Below, in pieces: positions 37,325 to 47,593 of a stretch of DNA of 64,000 nucleotides. A program made the translations under genes and the position numbers. Within the stretch, counting starts at the first letter, position 1. Each line of letters opens with the position of its first letter. The notes below the pieces were generated by a model. That model searched no databases, was not told where the DNA came from, and saw nothing but the letters and a program-made list of their open reading frames with translations. Origin of the DNA: Bradyrhizobium diazoefficiens USDA 110. GTDB lineage: Bacteria > Pseudomonadota > Alphaproteobacteria > Rhizobiales > Xanthobacteraceae. Where the stretch lies: the NCBI RefSeq assembly GCF_000011365.1, contig NC_004463.1:7674001-7738000 (forward strand), written 5' to 3'.

Positions 37325-37384
37325 TTATTGCGCGAACGCAGGGAATGACGCGCGGCAGCGCGACCAGACGGACAGGAGACTGAC

Positions 37385-38770
<1,386 letters not shown>

Positions 38771-38797
38771 GGCTTCTGCGAATATCGAGAGGATGCG

Positions 38798-38830
38798 AAT
38801 GCCCGGGCTAGGCCCGGGCATTTTCTTTTT
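38798..38830 (+). terminator. Rho-independent terminator of the fliF-flbD unit
   Basis: AATGCCCGGGC pairs with GCCCGGGCATT across a 3-base loop and runs into TTCTTTTT, 27 bases after the flbD stop. Confidence 0.92.
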
Positions 38831-38863
38831 GAGGAGAACGCAACCAGTCGCCACACAATAAGT

Positions 38864-38906
38864 GTCGTCCCGGCCTAGTGCGAATTGCGCACTAGGCTGG
38901 GACGAC
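38864..38906. repeat. Short palindromic intergenic repeat
   Basis: GTCGTCCCGGCCTAGTGCG pairs with CGCACTAGGCTGGGACGAC around AATTG. One mismatch interrupts the 19-bp arms. It is a compact member of the GTCGTCC...GGACGAC palindromes also seen at 32815 and 40921. Confidence 0.8.
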
Positions 38907-38935
38907 GTTGGGAGATATAGCGCGCCCGCGCGAGT

Positions 38936-39268
38936 CTACTTGCCCGGCGGAACGTAGGTGCTCACGAGTTTGGAAGCCTTCTCCGCGATGCTCTTGAACT
39001 CGCTCATCTTCCAAGCGCGTACGGTTTCGATCTTGGAGACGGCGCCAGCCGCAGCGGCCACCATTCCAATCGCAATGGCATCGGAGCCGTCAGGAAACTC
39101 CGTGACGAGCACTGCATCGTGTTGACCAGTGGTCATGAAAGCTCCCTGAAGCTTCCCACCGGCCTTCTCGACCAGCGCGCCGATGGCCGACGTGCGATCG
39201 GCCGGCTTGTCGACCATTCCCTTGATACCGGCATTTGAGTATGAGACGTACGAGATGAACAACGGCAT
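38936..39268 (-). CDS. GYD-domain protein
   Basis: The 110-residue protein starts MPLFISYVSYSNAGIKGMVDKPADR and continues with GGKLQGAFMTTGQHDAVLV, the layout of GYD-family proteins (dimeric alpha/beta-barrel-like fold of unknown function). ATG 39268 has GGAGAG upstream; extending to 39559 adds non-protein-like sequence. It stands alone on the minus strand between the flagellar cluster and a haloperoxidase-like gene. Confidence 0.82.
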   Translation of the reverse strand: MPLFISYVSYSNAGIKGMVDKPADRTSAIGALVEKAGGKLQGAFMTTGQHDAVLVTEFPDGSDAIAIGMVAAAAGAVSKIETVRAWKMSEFKSIAEKASKLVSTYVPPGK

Positions 39269-39648
39269 GTTTCTCTCCGTTGAGGTTACACCGTGACAAT
39301 GTCGTCCTAGAAAAGACGCTCTGAAACGAGAGCAAGGCACGGCCTGCCGACGGCATGCGAGCTGCCTTAAAAATTGAGCTACGGACTTCGGCACGTCCAA
39401 CTGGCAGCTTGCGCCGACTATAGCCGACTGCACAATGCGGCGCGAACGGTAAGCCAAGCCTACCCATTCGGGACGCAACTGTTCTGCCCGCCGAGAAAAA
39501 TCTGCTCTCGGTTGAACCGCATGCGGCGCGTGAAGCAGTTCACAATCAAACCACATCAAGATCGCTAGAGTCCTCGGGCAGCGCGACGCGACGTCGGCCA
39601 GAGCCGCATCGGCCGCGCGATACGTCCTTCAAATCGAAAGGGCACGCC
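39269..39648. other. Intergenic stretch, divergent control region
   Basis: It lies between the divergent GYD and haloperoxidase-like genes and should hold both promoters. I see no clear element or gene. Confidence 0.5.
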
Positions 39649-40899
39649 ATGAAATGCTCCTCGTGGACCATCTCCCGCCTTTCGCTGATTGTAACGCTGA
39701 TCGCGGCCTCGGCGTCGCTGGCACGCGCCGACGTGATCATGGACTGGAATGCAAAGGCCGACGCGATCGCTGCCGAGAAGCAAATTCTTCCAGCGCCCCA
39801 CAGCCGCGTCTTGTCCATGATGCACGTCGCGATGTTCGAGGCGGTCAACGCGATCGACCGCCGGTACGCGCCCTACAAGCTCTCCTTGCCCGCGGATCGT
39901 TCGACGTCGCGGGAAGCTGCGGCGGCAGCTGCCGCTCACGAGGTGCTGCTTTCGGTCTATCCGGACCTCAAGCCGGACCTGGATGCGACGCTGTCGAATT
40001 CTCTGGCGCCGATTGCCGACGGCGAGTCCAAGATCGCCGGCATCAGCCTCGGGAAAGAGGCCGCGATGCAGATCATCGAGCTTCGTGCGAACGATGGCAG
40101 CGCCGCTCCGGAAACTTACCGCCCCCTGACGACACCGGGCGCGTACGTTCCGACCACCGTTCCGCTGTTCTCAACCACGGGCGCGACGACGCCCTGGGTC
40201 ATGGTTTCCGGATCGCAGTTTCGCCCCGGCCCGCCGCCGGCGCTTGGTTCAGAGGTGTGGACCCGGGATGTCAACGAAATCCGCGAGGTCGGCAGCCGAA
40301 GCAGTACAACCCGGACGCCGGAGCAAACGACGATCGGCCGATTCTGGTTCTTTGTCGGTGCCCGCACCTACAATCCGATCGTGAGGCAAGCTGCAATGGC
40401 CAAGGGCATGGATCTCGTCGACTGCGCCCGGCTGTTCGCGCTGACGTCAATTGCCGGCAACGACGCCCTCGTTGCGGTGTTCGATGCAAAATACCATTAC
40501 AATCTCTGGCGACCGATCACCGCCATACGCAACGCCGACCTGACGTCGAATCCGGCGACGCCACGCGACCCGTCCTGGCTGCCACTCGGCGAAACGCCGA
40601 TGCATCCAGAATATCCCTGTGCTCACTGCATCACGTCGGCGGCGATTTCGACCGTGCTCCAGAGCGTCGTTGGAGATTTCGGCGAGTTTTCGCTGACCAG
40701 CTCCACGGCACCAGGTGTCACGCGCAAATGGTCGCGGCTCCAGGACTACAGCGACGAAGTCTCCAACGCCCGCATCTGGGCCGGCTTTCACTACCGGTTC
40801 TCGACCGAGGTCGGCAAGGACATGGGTCGGAAGATCGGCGCACTGACCGTCGCGACCCAGCTTCGCGGTGTGGAAGCGATGGCGGAGCCGAAGCGTTAA
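39649..40899 (+). CDS. Secreted vanadium-dependent haloperoxidase/PAP2-type enzyme
   Basis: The 416-residue protein has a Sec signal peptide (about 1-27). The vanadate/phosphate site of the haloperoxidase-PAP2 superfamily appears as K-YHYNLW-RP (about 281-289), a HPEYPCAHC motif (about 320-328) and ARIWAGFHYRFS (about 372-383) with the apical His. Length and motif spacing fit bacterial vanadium chloroperoxidase-like proteins; the second motif reads PCAHC rather than PSGH, so activity may be altered. It is probably periplasmic. AAAGGG precedes the ATG. It is monocistronic, ended by a palindromic repeat. Confidence 0.82.
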   Translation: MKCSSWTISRLSLIVTLIAASASLARADVIMDWNAKADAIAAEKQILPAPHSRVLSMMHVAMFEAVNAIDRRYAPYKLSLPADRSTSREAAAAAAAHEVLLSVYPDLKPDLDATLSNSLAPIADGESKIAGISLGKEAAMQIIELRANDGSAAPETYRPLTTPGAYVPTTVPLFSTTGATTPWVMVSGSQFRPGPPPALGSEVWTRDVNEIREVGSRSSTTRTPEQTTIGRFWFFVGARTYNPIVRQAAMAKGMDLVDCARLFALTSIAGNDALVAVFDAKYHYNLWRPITAIRNADLTSNPATPRDPSWLPLGETPMHPEYPCAHCITSAAISTVLQSVVGDFGEFSLTSSTAPGVTRKWSRLQDYSDEVSNARIWAGFHYRFSTEVGKDMGRKIGALTVATQLRGVEAMAEPKR

Positions 40900-40920
40900 G
40901 GCTGGTGCCCACATCCGCAG

Positions 40921-41050
40921 TGTCGTCCTGGCGAAGGCCAGGACCCATTACCCCAGAGAGGAGTTTGACGAAGATTCGTCGTCCGGTACTCCTACCGCCC
41001 TCCATCGGTAGATTCCGCGGTATGGGTCCTGGCTTTCGCCAGGACGACGA
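40921..41050. repeat. Palindromic intergenic repeat
   Basis: TGTCGTCCTGGCGAAGGCCA-GGACCCAT (40921-40948) faces ATGGGTCCTGGCTTTCGCCA-GGACGACGA (41022-41050) over a 73-base spacer. This is the long form of the repeat style also at 32815. Confidence 0.85.
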
Positions 41051-41168
41051 TGAGGAGACAGTGTGCGTCCAAACCCGCAGACGGCGGCATGGCCGCACCG
41101 CGTTCTCCGACTAGGTCGCGCCTGCGCAAGGCCGTATAACCCCGCGTGAGAACCACACGAGGGTAAAC

Positions 41169-42317
41169 ATGTCTGAAGCTCAAATCACGGACTGGCTGGC
41201 GTCGCAGCGGCAGGCGATGATCGATCTGTTGCGCGACGTCGTGAACATCGATTCCGGGTCCTATGACAAGGAGGGCGTCGATGCGGTCGGGGCGCGGTTC
41301 GAGCGGCACTTCGCCGAGCACGGCATCCCGTTCCGGCGCGAGAGCAACTCCACCTTCGGCGATGCGATTCATGCCGAGGTGACAAAGCCCGGCAGCAACG
41401 AGAAGCCGGTGCTGCTGATGGGCCATCGCGACACCGTGTTCGGCAAGGGCGAGGCCGGACGGCGTCCCTTCACGATCCGCGACAACCGCGCCTATGGCCC
41501 CGGCGTCGCCGACATGAAATCCGGCGTCGTGATGAACATCTTCGTGGCGACCGCCTTCCACAAGTTCGGCGGCAGCCCGCACCCGATCAAGGTGCTGATC
41601 ACCTCCGACGAGGAGATCGGATCGCCCTCGTCGCGACCCGTGATCGAGCGCGAAGGTCGTGCCGCGCGTGCGGTGTTCAACTCCGAGCCGGGCCGCCCCA
41701 CAGGCAACGTCGTCACCGGCCGCAAGGGTGGCATCTTCATGCATCTGGCCATCACCGGCAAAGCTGCGCATTCCGGCGCCAATTTCGCCGCCGGCGTCAG
41801 CGCGATCGGCGAGCTCGCGCACAAGATCGTCCAGGTCCACGCGTTGACCAATCTCGACAAGGGCATCACGCTCAATGTCGGCCTCGTCTCCGGCGGCCAG
41901 TCCGTCAATACGACGGCGCCCTATGCCGAGGGCCAGATCGATCTGCGCTATGTCGATCCCGCAGACCGCGCCACGGTGATGGCCGCGATCGAGACAATCG
42001 TCGCGACCTCCTATGTGCCGGGCACGAGCGCAACGCTGACGATCAAGGGCGAGTTCGTGCCGGTGGTGCAGAGCGAGGCCTCGAAGACGCTGTTCGAAGG
42101 TTATCAAGCTGCGGCAAGGCAGGTCGGCCTCACCACGCTCCAGGGCGAGTTCTCCGGCGGCTGCGCCGATTCCGGTTTCACCGCCGCGGTCGGCACGCCG
42201 ACCATCTGCGGCCTCGGCCCGGTCGGCGGGCTCGCGCACACGCCGGAGGAATATCTCGAGATCGACAGCATCGTGCCGCGCGCGCAGGCGCTGGCGCTGG
42301 CGATTCTGAGAGGGTGA
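41169..42317 (+). CDS. M20-family metallopeptidase, glutamate carboxypeptidase-like
   Basis: The 382-residue enzyme has the di-zinc M20 motifs: MGHRDTVFG (about 81-89), GPGVADMKSG with the bridging Asp (about 112-121), SDEEIGSP with catalytic Glu and metal Glu (about 147-154), SEPGRPT (about 175), and a C-terminal His in GGLAHTPEE. The dimerisation insert starts at GGIFMHLAITGKAAHSG. It resembles CPG2-like carboxypeptidases that remove C-terminal glutamate; the exact substrate is unknown. No signal peptide is seen. Confidence 0.88.
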   Translation: MSEAQITDWLASQRQAMIDLLRDVVNIDSGSYDKEGVDAVGARFERHFAEHGIPFRRESNSTFGDAIHAEVTKPGSNEKPVLLMGHRDTVFGKGEAGRRPFTIRDNRAYGPGVADMKSGVVMNIFVATAFHKFGGSPHPIKVLITSDEEIGSPSSRPVIEREGRAARAVFNSEPGRPTGNVVTGRKGGIFMHLAITGKAAHSGANFAAGVSAIGELAHKIVQVHALTNLDKGITLNVGLVSGGQSVNTTAPYAEGQIDLRYVDPADRATVMAAIETIVATSYVPGTSATLTIKGEFVPVVQSEASKTLFEGYQAAARQVGLTTLQGEFSGGCADSGFTAAVGTPTICGLGPVGGLAHTPEEYLEIDSIVPRAQALALAILRG

Positions 42318-42330
42318 ATTCGTAACTTCC

Positions 42331-42417
42331 GTAGGGTGGGCAAAACGAAGCGTGCCCACCATTTCGTTCGCAGCGAAGATGGTGGGCACGGCGCAAGTGC
42401 GCCTTTGCCCACCCTAC
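42331..42417. repeat. Nested palindromic intergenic repeat (GTAGGGTGGGC type)
   Basis: GTAGGGTGGGCAAA pairs with TTTGCCCACCCTAC (outer arms), and CGTGCCCACCAT pairs with ATGGTGGGCACG (inner arms). This double palindrome of 87 bp lies between convergent genes and may stop transcription from both sides. Confidence 0.9.
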
Positions 42418-42430
42418 GAGATCTCGGGCG

Positions 42431-42586
42431 TCACGAATAACTCGGCGCGTCGGGCTTGCGGAAGATGTGGATGGGGTCGCCGGGAATGATCGGCTGGCCG
42501 CTGAACATGGCATAGGCGTAGAGCGCGAGATAAGCGATCGCCAGCGCGCCGATGGCGTAGAAGGCCCAGGTCGCGACGCGTTTCAT
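42431..42586 (-). CDS. 51-residue single-span membrane protein
   Basis: ATG 42586 opens a frame MKRVATWAFYAIGALAIAYL followed by ALYAYAMFSGQ, one clear membrane helix. A polar, Pro-rich tail follows (PIIPGDPIHIFRKPDAPSYS) and a stop at 42431. A GGAGCGG ribosome site is 7 bases upstream. The tail should face the periplasm or cytosol as a short binding segment. No function is recognised; it lies just after the flavin reductase gene of the sulfonate operon on the same strand. Confidence 0.65.
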   Translation of the reverse strand: MKRVATWAFYAIGALAIAYLALYAYAMFSGQPIIPGDPIHIFRKPDAPSYS

Positions 42587-42682
42587 CGTTCCGCTCCGTT
42601 GCCGTCCCGGACGGGAGGCTCAGGGCGCTTCTAGAGCGATGACAGGGAAAAGGCCAGCCTGCGTGCTGCCTCTTTGCGGCGA

Positions 42683-43264
42683 TCAAACGCCGCGCCGGGT
42701 GCGCGCGGGAAGGCTGACCTCGGCGAGCCTTGCCGCGTCTTCATCCTGGTCGACCGCGACGTACTGGCCGTGCCAATAGGCAAGCGCCGCGGTCCGCGTC
42801 GAACTCCTGACGTCCCTGACACGGCCGATGACGATGCCGTGCGAGTGCCGCTCGACGATCTCCTCGACCTCGCAATCGAAGGCCGACAATGCGCCGACCA
42901 GCAGCGGGACTCCCGAAACCGCCGTCACCCACCGGGCGCCGGCGAAGCGGTCTGCGCCCTTGAGCCCGCCCTTGCCGGCGAAGCGTTCGGCGACGTCGAG
43001 CTGGTCGGCGTTGAGGATGTTCACGCCGAAGGCGCCGTGACGCCGGATCAGCGGGAAGGACGAGGCATCGCGATTGATGCTGACCAGCAGCGTCGGCGGT
43101 TCGACCGACAGCGAGGTGACCGAGGTCACCGTCATGCCGCTGATGTCCTTGCCCCGCCCGGCGGTGATGACGCTGACGCCGCCGGTGAGGTGGCGCATGG
43201 CGCCGCGGAAATCGGCGGGCGAGACGGGGATTTCAGTCATGAGATCGCGAGGCACTACATTCAT
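42683..43264 (-). CDS. FMN reductase-like flavoprotein of the sulfonate operon
   Basis: The 193-residue protein has the flavin reductase-like (FlaRed) barrel: AMRHLTGGVSVITAG (about 22-36), GMTVTSVTSLSVEPPTLLVSI (about 43-63) and a C-terminal HGIVIGRV. It would supply reduced FMN to the SsuD monooxygenase; it is not of the SsuE flavodoxin type, so it is a functional rather than sequence equivalent. It is last in the ssu operon, 31 bp after ssuB. The start could instead be the second Met (MTEIPV). Confidence 0.82.
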   Translation of the reverse strand: MNVVPRDLMTEIPVSPADFRGAMRHLTGGVSVITAGRGKDISGMTVTSVTSLSVEPPTLLVSINRDASSFPLIRRHGAFGVNILNADQLDVAERFAGKGGLKGADRFAGARWVTAVSGVPLLVGALSAFDCEVEEIVERHSHGIVIGRVRDVRSSTRTAALAYWHGQYVAVDQDEDAARLAEVSLPARTRRGV

Positions 43265-43295
43265 GGCGTGGTCCCCGAAGCGGGGTTCCCTCTAT

Positions 43296-44132
43296 TTAGG
43301 TACGATCGTCCGCCGACAAAAGGTGGCTCAGGATCGAGCCTTCGAGGCCCGCAAGCTCGACCGAGCCGCGCTCCCGGGGCCGGGCTGCGTTAACCACGAC
43401 GTCATGGGCGATCCGGCCCTCCTCGATCACCAGCACCCGGTCCGCCAGCGCGACCGCCTCGGACACGTCGTGGGTCACCAGGATCGCGGTAAAGCCCTGG
43501 TCGCGCCAGACCCGCTCCAGAAGCCGCTGCATCGAGATGCGGGTCAGCGCATCCAGCGCACCGAGCGGCTCGTCGAAGGCCAGCACGCGCGGACGGGAGA
43601 CCAGCGCGCGGCCGAGCGCGACGCGCTGCTTCTGGCCGCCCGACAACACCGAGGGCCACTGGTCGCGCTTGTCGGCGAGGCCGACCTCGGTCAGCGCCTT
43701 CTCGGCGCGAGCATGCGCATCCTTCGATGCGCGATCGCGGCCGAGACCGACCTCGACATTGGCGAGCACGCGCGCCCAGGGTAATAGCCGCGGCTCCTGG
43801 AACATCACGCGGATATCCTCGGGCTGGACGTCACTGCCAAGGCTGATGGTGCCGGCATCGATCTTGTCCAGGCCGGCGATCAGGCGCAGCAGCGTGCTCT
43901 TGCCGCAGCCGCTCTTTCCGACGATGGCGACGAACTGGCCGGCCGGGATGTGCAGGTCGATGCCGCGCAGCACCTCATTGTCGCCGAAGGACTTTCGCAG
44001 CCCCCGGATGCTGAGCGGCAGGCCGCTGGCCTGCACCACCCGCTCCTCGCGCACCACGCGGGCGTGAGGCGCGAAACTGGCGCGGCTGGCGAGCTCGGTT
44101 TCGGGAAGCGAGGTCCGAAGGGCTGTCTGCAT
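43296..44132 (-). CDS. ssuB: Aliphatic sulfonate ABC transporter ATPase SsuB
   Basis: The 278-residue ATPase has Walker [10 protein letters not shown], the signature [15 protein letters not shown] and Walker [13 protein letters not shown], and belongs to the nitrate/sulfonate/taurine importer class. I chose ATG 44132 ([17 protein letters not shown]); the frame further upstream overlaps ssuC. It energises SsuC in the inner membrane. It is 20 bp downstream of ssuC. Confidence 0.92.
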
Positions 44133-44152
44133 GTGATTCCCAGTATTTCTGC

Positions 44153-44959
44153 TCAACGTTTCTGGAAGGCGGGGTGCCAGGAGAGCGTCGCCCGCTCCAG
44201 CACGCGGGAGGCGCTGTCGGCGAGCTTGCCGAGCAGGGCGTAGATCAGGATCGAGAGCACGACGACGTCGATCAGCATGAACTCGCGCGCCTGCATCGCC
44301 ATGTAGCCGAGGCCCGAGGATGCCGCGATGGTCTCGGCCACGATCAGGGTCAGCCACATGATGCCGAGCGCAAAGCGGATGCCGACGAAGATCGAGGGCA
44401 GCGCGCCCGGAAAGATCACGCGGCGGAACAATTCGCCGTCGCTCATGCCGTAGATACGGCCCATCTCGATCAGCTGGGGATCGACGGTGCGGATGCCGTG
44501 CAGCGTGTTGAGGTAGATCGGAAAGAACACCCCGAGCGCCACCAGGAACAGCTTTGCGCTCTCGTCGATGCCGAACCACAGGATGACCAGCGGGATCAGC
44601 GCCAGGTGCGGCACGTTGCGGACCATCTGGAGCGTGGTGTCGGTGAGCTTTGCCGAGAGCTGCGACAGGCCGTTGGCAAGCCCGAAGGCGAAGCCGATGC
44701 TGCCGCCGATCAGGAAGCCGATCGAGGCGCGCCAGAACGAGACCCAGATGTTGCGCGCGAGCTCGCCGGAGAGCAGCAGCTTCCAGCCGGCGAACGCGAC
44801 GTCGCTCGGCGCCGGCAGCACGCGCGTCGGCACGAAGCCGGTGACGCAGGCGAGCTGCCAGATCGCGACGATGGCGAGCGGCACGATCCACCGCACCAGG
44901 CCGCCCGCGCGCGGCAGGCGGACCCGGCGCGGAAGAGAAATACTGTCGATGAGGCTCAT
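44153..44959 (-). CDS. ssuC: Aliphatic sulfonate ABC transporter permease SsuC
   Basis: The 268-residue permease has about six membrane helices and the BPD_transp_1 coupling region ([25 protein letters not shown] is the EAA-loop segment). ATG 44959 overlaps the ssuD stop in an ATGA arrangement, so the two are translationally coupled. It imports sulfonates delivered by SsuA. Confidence 0.92.
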
Positions 44960-46119
44960 GATTGCGATGCCAGCCTGGAGGGACGGTAGTCGTTGCCGAC
45001 GGTCTCGCCGAACGGACCGCTGTTGTGGTGCAGCCGCGTCACGTTGCTGCCGTGATCGAGCGAGAGCAGCGGGAACACCAGCTCGGCAAAGCGATAGGCT
45101 TCCTCCAGATGCGGATAGCCCGACATGATGAACGTATCGATGCCGATATCCTGATACTCCTTGATGCGCGCCGCGACGGTCTGGGCGTCGCCGACCAGCG
45201 CCGTGCCGGCGCCGCCGCGCACCAGGCCGACGCCGGCCCACAGGTTCGGGCTAATCTCGAGCTTGTCGCGCTTGCCGCCATGGAGCTGCGCCATGCGCTG
45301 CTGGCCGACGGAGTCCATCCGGGCAAAGTTCCTCTGCGCCCGCGCGATGGTGTCGTCGCTGACATGCTTGATCAGCTCGTTGGCCGCACTCCAGGCCTCT
45401 TCATTGGTCTCACGAACGATCACGTGCAGGCGAATGCCGAAGGACAGCTTTCGGCCCCGCGCGTTCGCGACCTCCCTCACCCTCGCGATCTTCTCGGCAA
45501 CCTGGGCCGGCGGCTCACCCCAGGTGAGGTATTTGTCGACGGTATCGACCGCGACATCGATGCCGGCGTCCGACGAACCGCCAAAATAGAGCGGCGGCCG
45601 CGGCGACTGCACCGGGGGGAACAGCAGCTTGCCGTCCTCGATGCGGATGTGCTTGCCCTCGACATTGACGGCCTTGCCGCCCAGCAGGTCGCTATAGACG
45701 TTGAGGAACTCGCGCGTGACCTCGTAGCGCTCGTCATGGCCAAGGAAGATGCCGTCGCCCTTGTTCTCGACGGGATCGCCGCCGGTGACGACGTTGATCA
45801 GGAGCCTGCCGTTGGTGATGCGATCGAGCGTCGCGGTCATGCGCGCGGCCACGCTCGGCGATTGCAGGCCGGGCCGGACAGCCACGAGATAGCGCAGCCG
45901 CTCGGTGAACGGCGCGACCGAGGAGGCGACGATCCAGGAATCCTCGCAAGACCGCCCGGTCGGCAGCAGCACGCCGAAATAGCCGAGCTGGTCGGCCGCC
46001 TGCGCGATCTGGCGCAGATAGTTGAAGTTGACCTCGCGGCCGCCGGTCGCGGTGCCCAAATAGCGGCCGTCACCATGGGTCGGCAGGAACCAGAGGATGT
46101 TGCTTTTGGATTGGCTCAT
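44956..46119 (-). CDS. ssuD: FMNH2-dependent alkanesulfonate monooxygenase SsuD
   Basis: The 387-residue enzyme is a bacterial luciferase-fold monooxygenase with the SsuD sequence. It starts [17 protein letters not shown], with [33 protein letters not shown] and the C-terminal [18 protein letters not shown]. It cleaves the C-S bond of alkanesulfonates, releasing sulphite and an aldehyde. FMNH2 probably comes from the flavin reductase at 42683. It lies between the 28-residue peptide gene and ssuC. Confidence 0.95.
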
Positions 46120-46135
46120 GGATGGGCTCCGATGA

Positions 46136-46222
46136 CTAGCCGTAGGTCGTGCCGACGGCGGCCGCGACGATGCCGACCGACATGACGATGGCTGCGATCA
46201 CGCGTTGAACGATGCGCCTCAT
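46136..46222 (-). CDS. 28-residue hydrophobic peptide in the ssu operon
   Basis: ATG 46222 opens a complete short frame, [19 protein letters not shown] plus AAAVGTTYG, ending at TAG 46136. It has a basic N-terminus and one hydrophobic stretch long enough to span a membrane. AAGG lies upstream. It fits neatly in the gap between ssuA (38 bp) and ssuD (16 bp), with no overlap, in the operon direction. It could be a small membrane peptide acting on the transporter, or a leader. It is too short for routine gene finders. Confidence 0.5.
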   Translation of the reverse strand: MRRIVQRVIAAIVMSVGIVAAAVGTTYG

Positions 46223-46260
46223 GTCTAGACCTTTTGAAACGGGGAGATTGGTCGGCACGA

Positions 46261-47211
46261 TCAGGCTGCCGGGTTGCGCCAGACGATGTCGCGGATCACG
46301 ATCGGCTTGGGGATCAGGCCGAGCTTATGGAAGCGGTCGGCGACGCCCTGCTGGGTCGCGACGATGTCGTCGGTGACGGGACCGACCACGAAGGCCGAGC
46401 GGTTCGCCGCGATGGTCTGGATCTCCAGGGGAATGCCTGTCACCGCCGCCAGCGATTTGGCGACCTCGTCGCGGTGCTGCTCGGCCCATTTGGCCGTCGC
46501 GGTCGTCACGTCGACGATCTGTTGCAGGATGGCGCCGTGGTTCTTCGCGAAGTCGCGGTTGGCGATGTAGAAGGAATTGGTCTTGGTGACCTCGCGCGCG
46601 TTGATCAGGATGCGGCCGTTCTGCCTCGTCTCGCCGATCGCAAAGTACGGATCCCAGATCGCCCAGGCCTCGATGCTGCCGTTGGCGAAGGCAGGGCCGG
46701 CGTCAGGCGGCGTCAGATAGACCGGGGTGATGTCGGCATAGGTGAGGCCCGCCTTCTCCAGCGTCTGCACCACGATGTTGTGGGCGCTGGAGCCCTTGGT
46801 GAAACCGACGCGCTTGCCCTTCAGCTCGGCGATGGAGCGGATCGGCGAATCCTTCGGCACCAGAATGCCCTGGCCGTTGGTGATGGGCTGGCCGGCGGCA
46901 TAGACGATCGCGGCGCCCGCGGCCTGCGCGAACACCGGCGGGGAATCGCCGACCGCGCCGTAATCGACGCTGCCGACATTCATGGCCTCCATCATTGGCG
47001 GGCCGGAGGAGAACTCAACCCATTTCACCTCGATGCCTTGCGGCGTGAAATGTTTTTCCAGGGCGGCCTGCTGGCGCGTGATGACCAGCACACCGTTCTT
47101 CTGATAGCCGATACGAATTTCCTTCACCGCGCCTTGCGCGCGGACGCGCGAGGCGACCGCAGCCGCGGCTGCCGTTCCAACGGAAAGTCTCAGAAAGTCC
47201 CGACGCTGCAT
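46261..47211 (-). CDS. ssuA: Aliphatic sulfonate-binding periplasmic protein SsuA
   Basis: The 316-residue protein has a twin-arginine-like signal (MQRRDFLRLSVGTAAAAAVASRVRAQG) and a type II periplasmic binding fold of the SsuA/TauA family (IRIGYQKNGVLVITRQQ, KGKRVGFTKGSSAHNIV, ANGSIEAWAIWDPYFA). It captures sulfonates for SsuBC. It is first in the minus-strand sulfonate operon. Confidence 0.92.
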   Translation of the reverse strand: MQRRDFLRLSVGTAAAAAVASRVRAQGAVKEIRIGYQKNGVLVITRQQAALEKHFTPQGIEVKWVEFSSGPPMMEAMNVGSVDYGAVGDSPPVFAQAAGAAIVYAAGQPITNGQGILVPKDSPIRSIAELKGKRVGFTKGSSAHNIVVQTLEKAGLTYADITPVYLTPPDAGPAFANGSIEAWAIWDPYFAIGETRQNGRILINAREVTKTNSFYIANRDFAKNHGAILQQIVDVTTATAKWAEQHRDEVAKSLAAVTGIPLEIQTIAANRSAFVVGPVTDDIVATQQGVADRFHKLGLIPKPIVIRDIVWRNPAA

Positions 47212-47593
47212 TCAACACTCCCGGCCGCATGCGGCCGTCATTCATTCACGTTGGGAATGATGGTGCGGCTTGCCGGAGGTGTCGAGACACGCGGAAAAAT
47301 AGCGATGCGAGCACTGCGCGCGTGGCAGGGCGCATGATTAATCTTTCAAGCGGCCGCGATGATGCAGGGAGAATTTTTCCGCACGCGAATGTGAGAGCCG
47401 CGGGGATTTGGTGCGACGATGCAGGGCCGGAACATAAAACGTCGAAAACAACCCCATGCACAGTAGCCGACCATAGTCGGATCAATAGCTTACGCGGCAG
47501 GCCGAGTCGTTTGACCCGTCGGGCAAGACAGGAGCATGATGGCATGATCGGCGAATGGGAGCTGTTGTGGCGCGAAGCTCCCTTCCAGCCGGC
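47212..47593. other. Control region upstream of the ssu operon
   Basis: This stretch should hold the ssuA promoter and a CysB/Cbl-type site, but I cannot place either. No gene is supported. The P450 gene ends at its right edge on the same strand. Confidence 0.45.
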
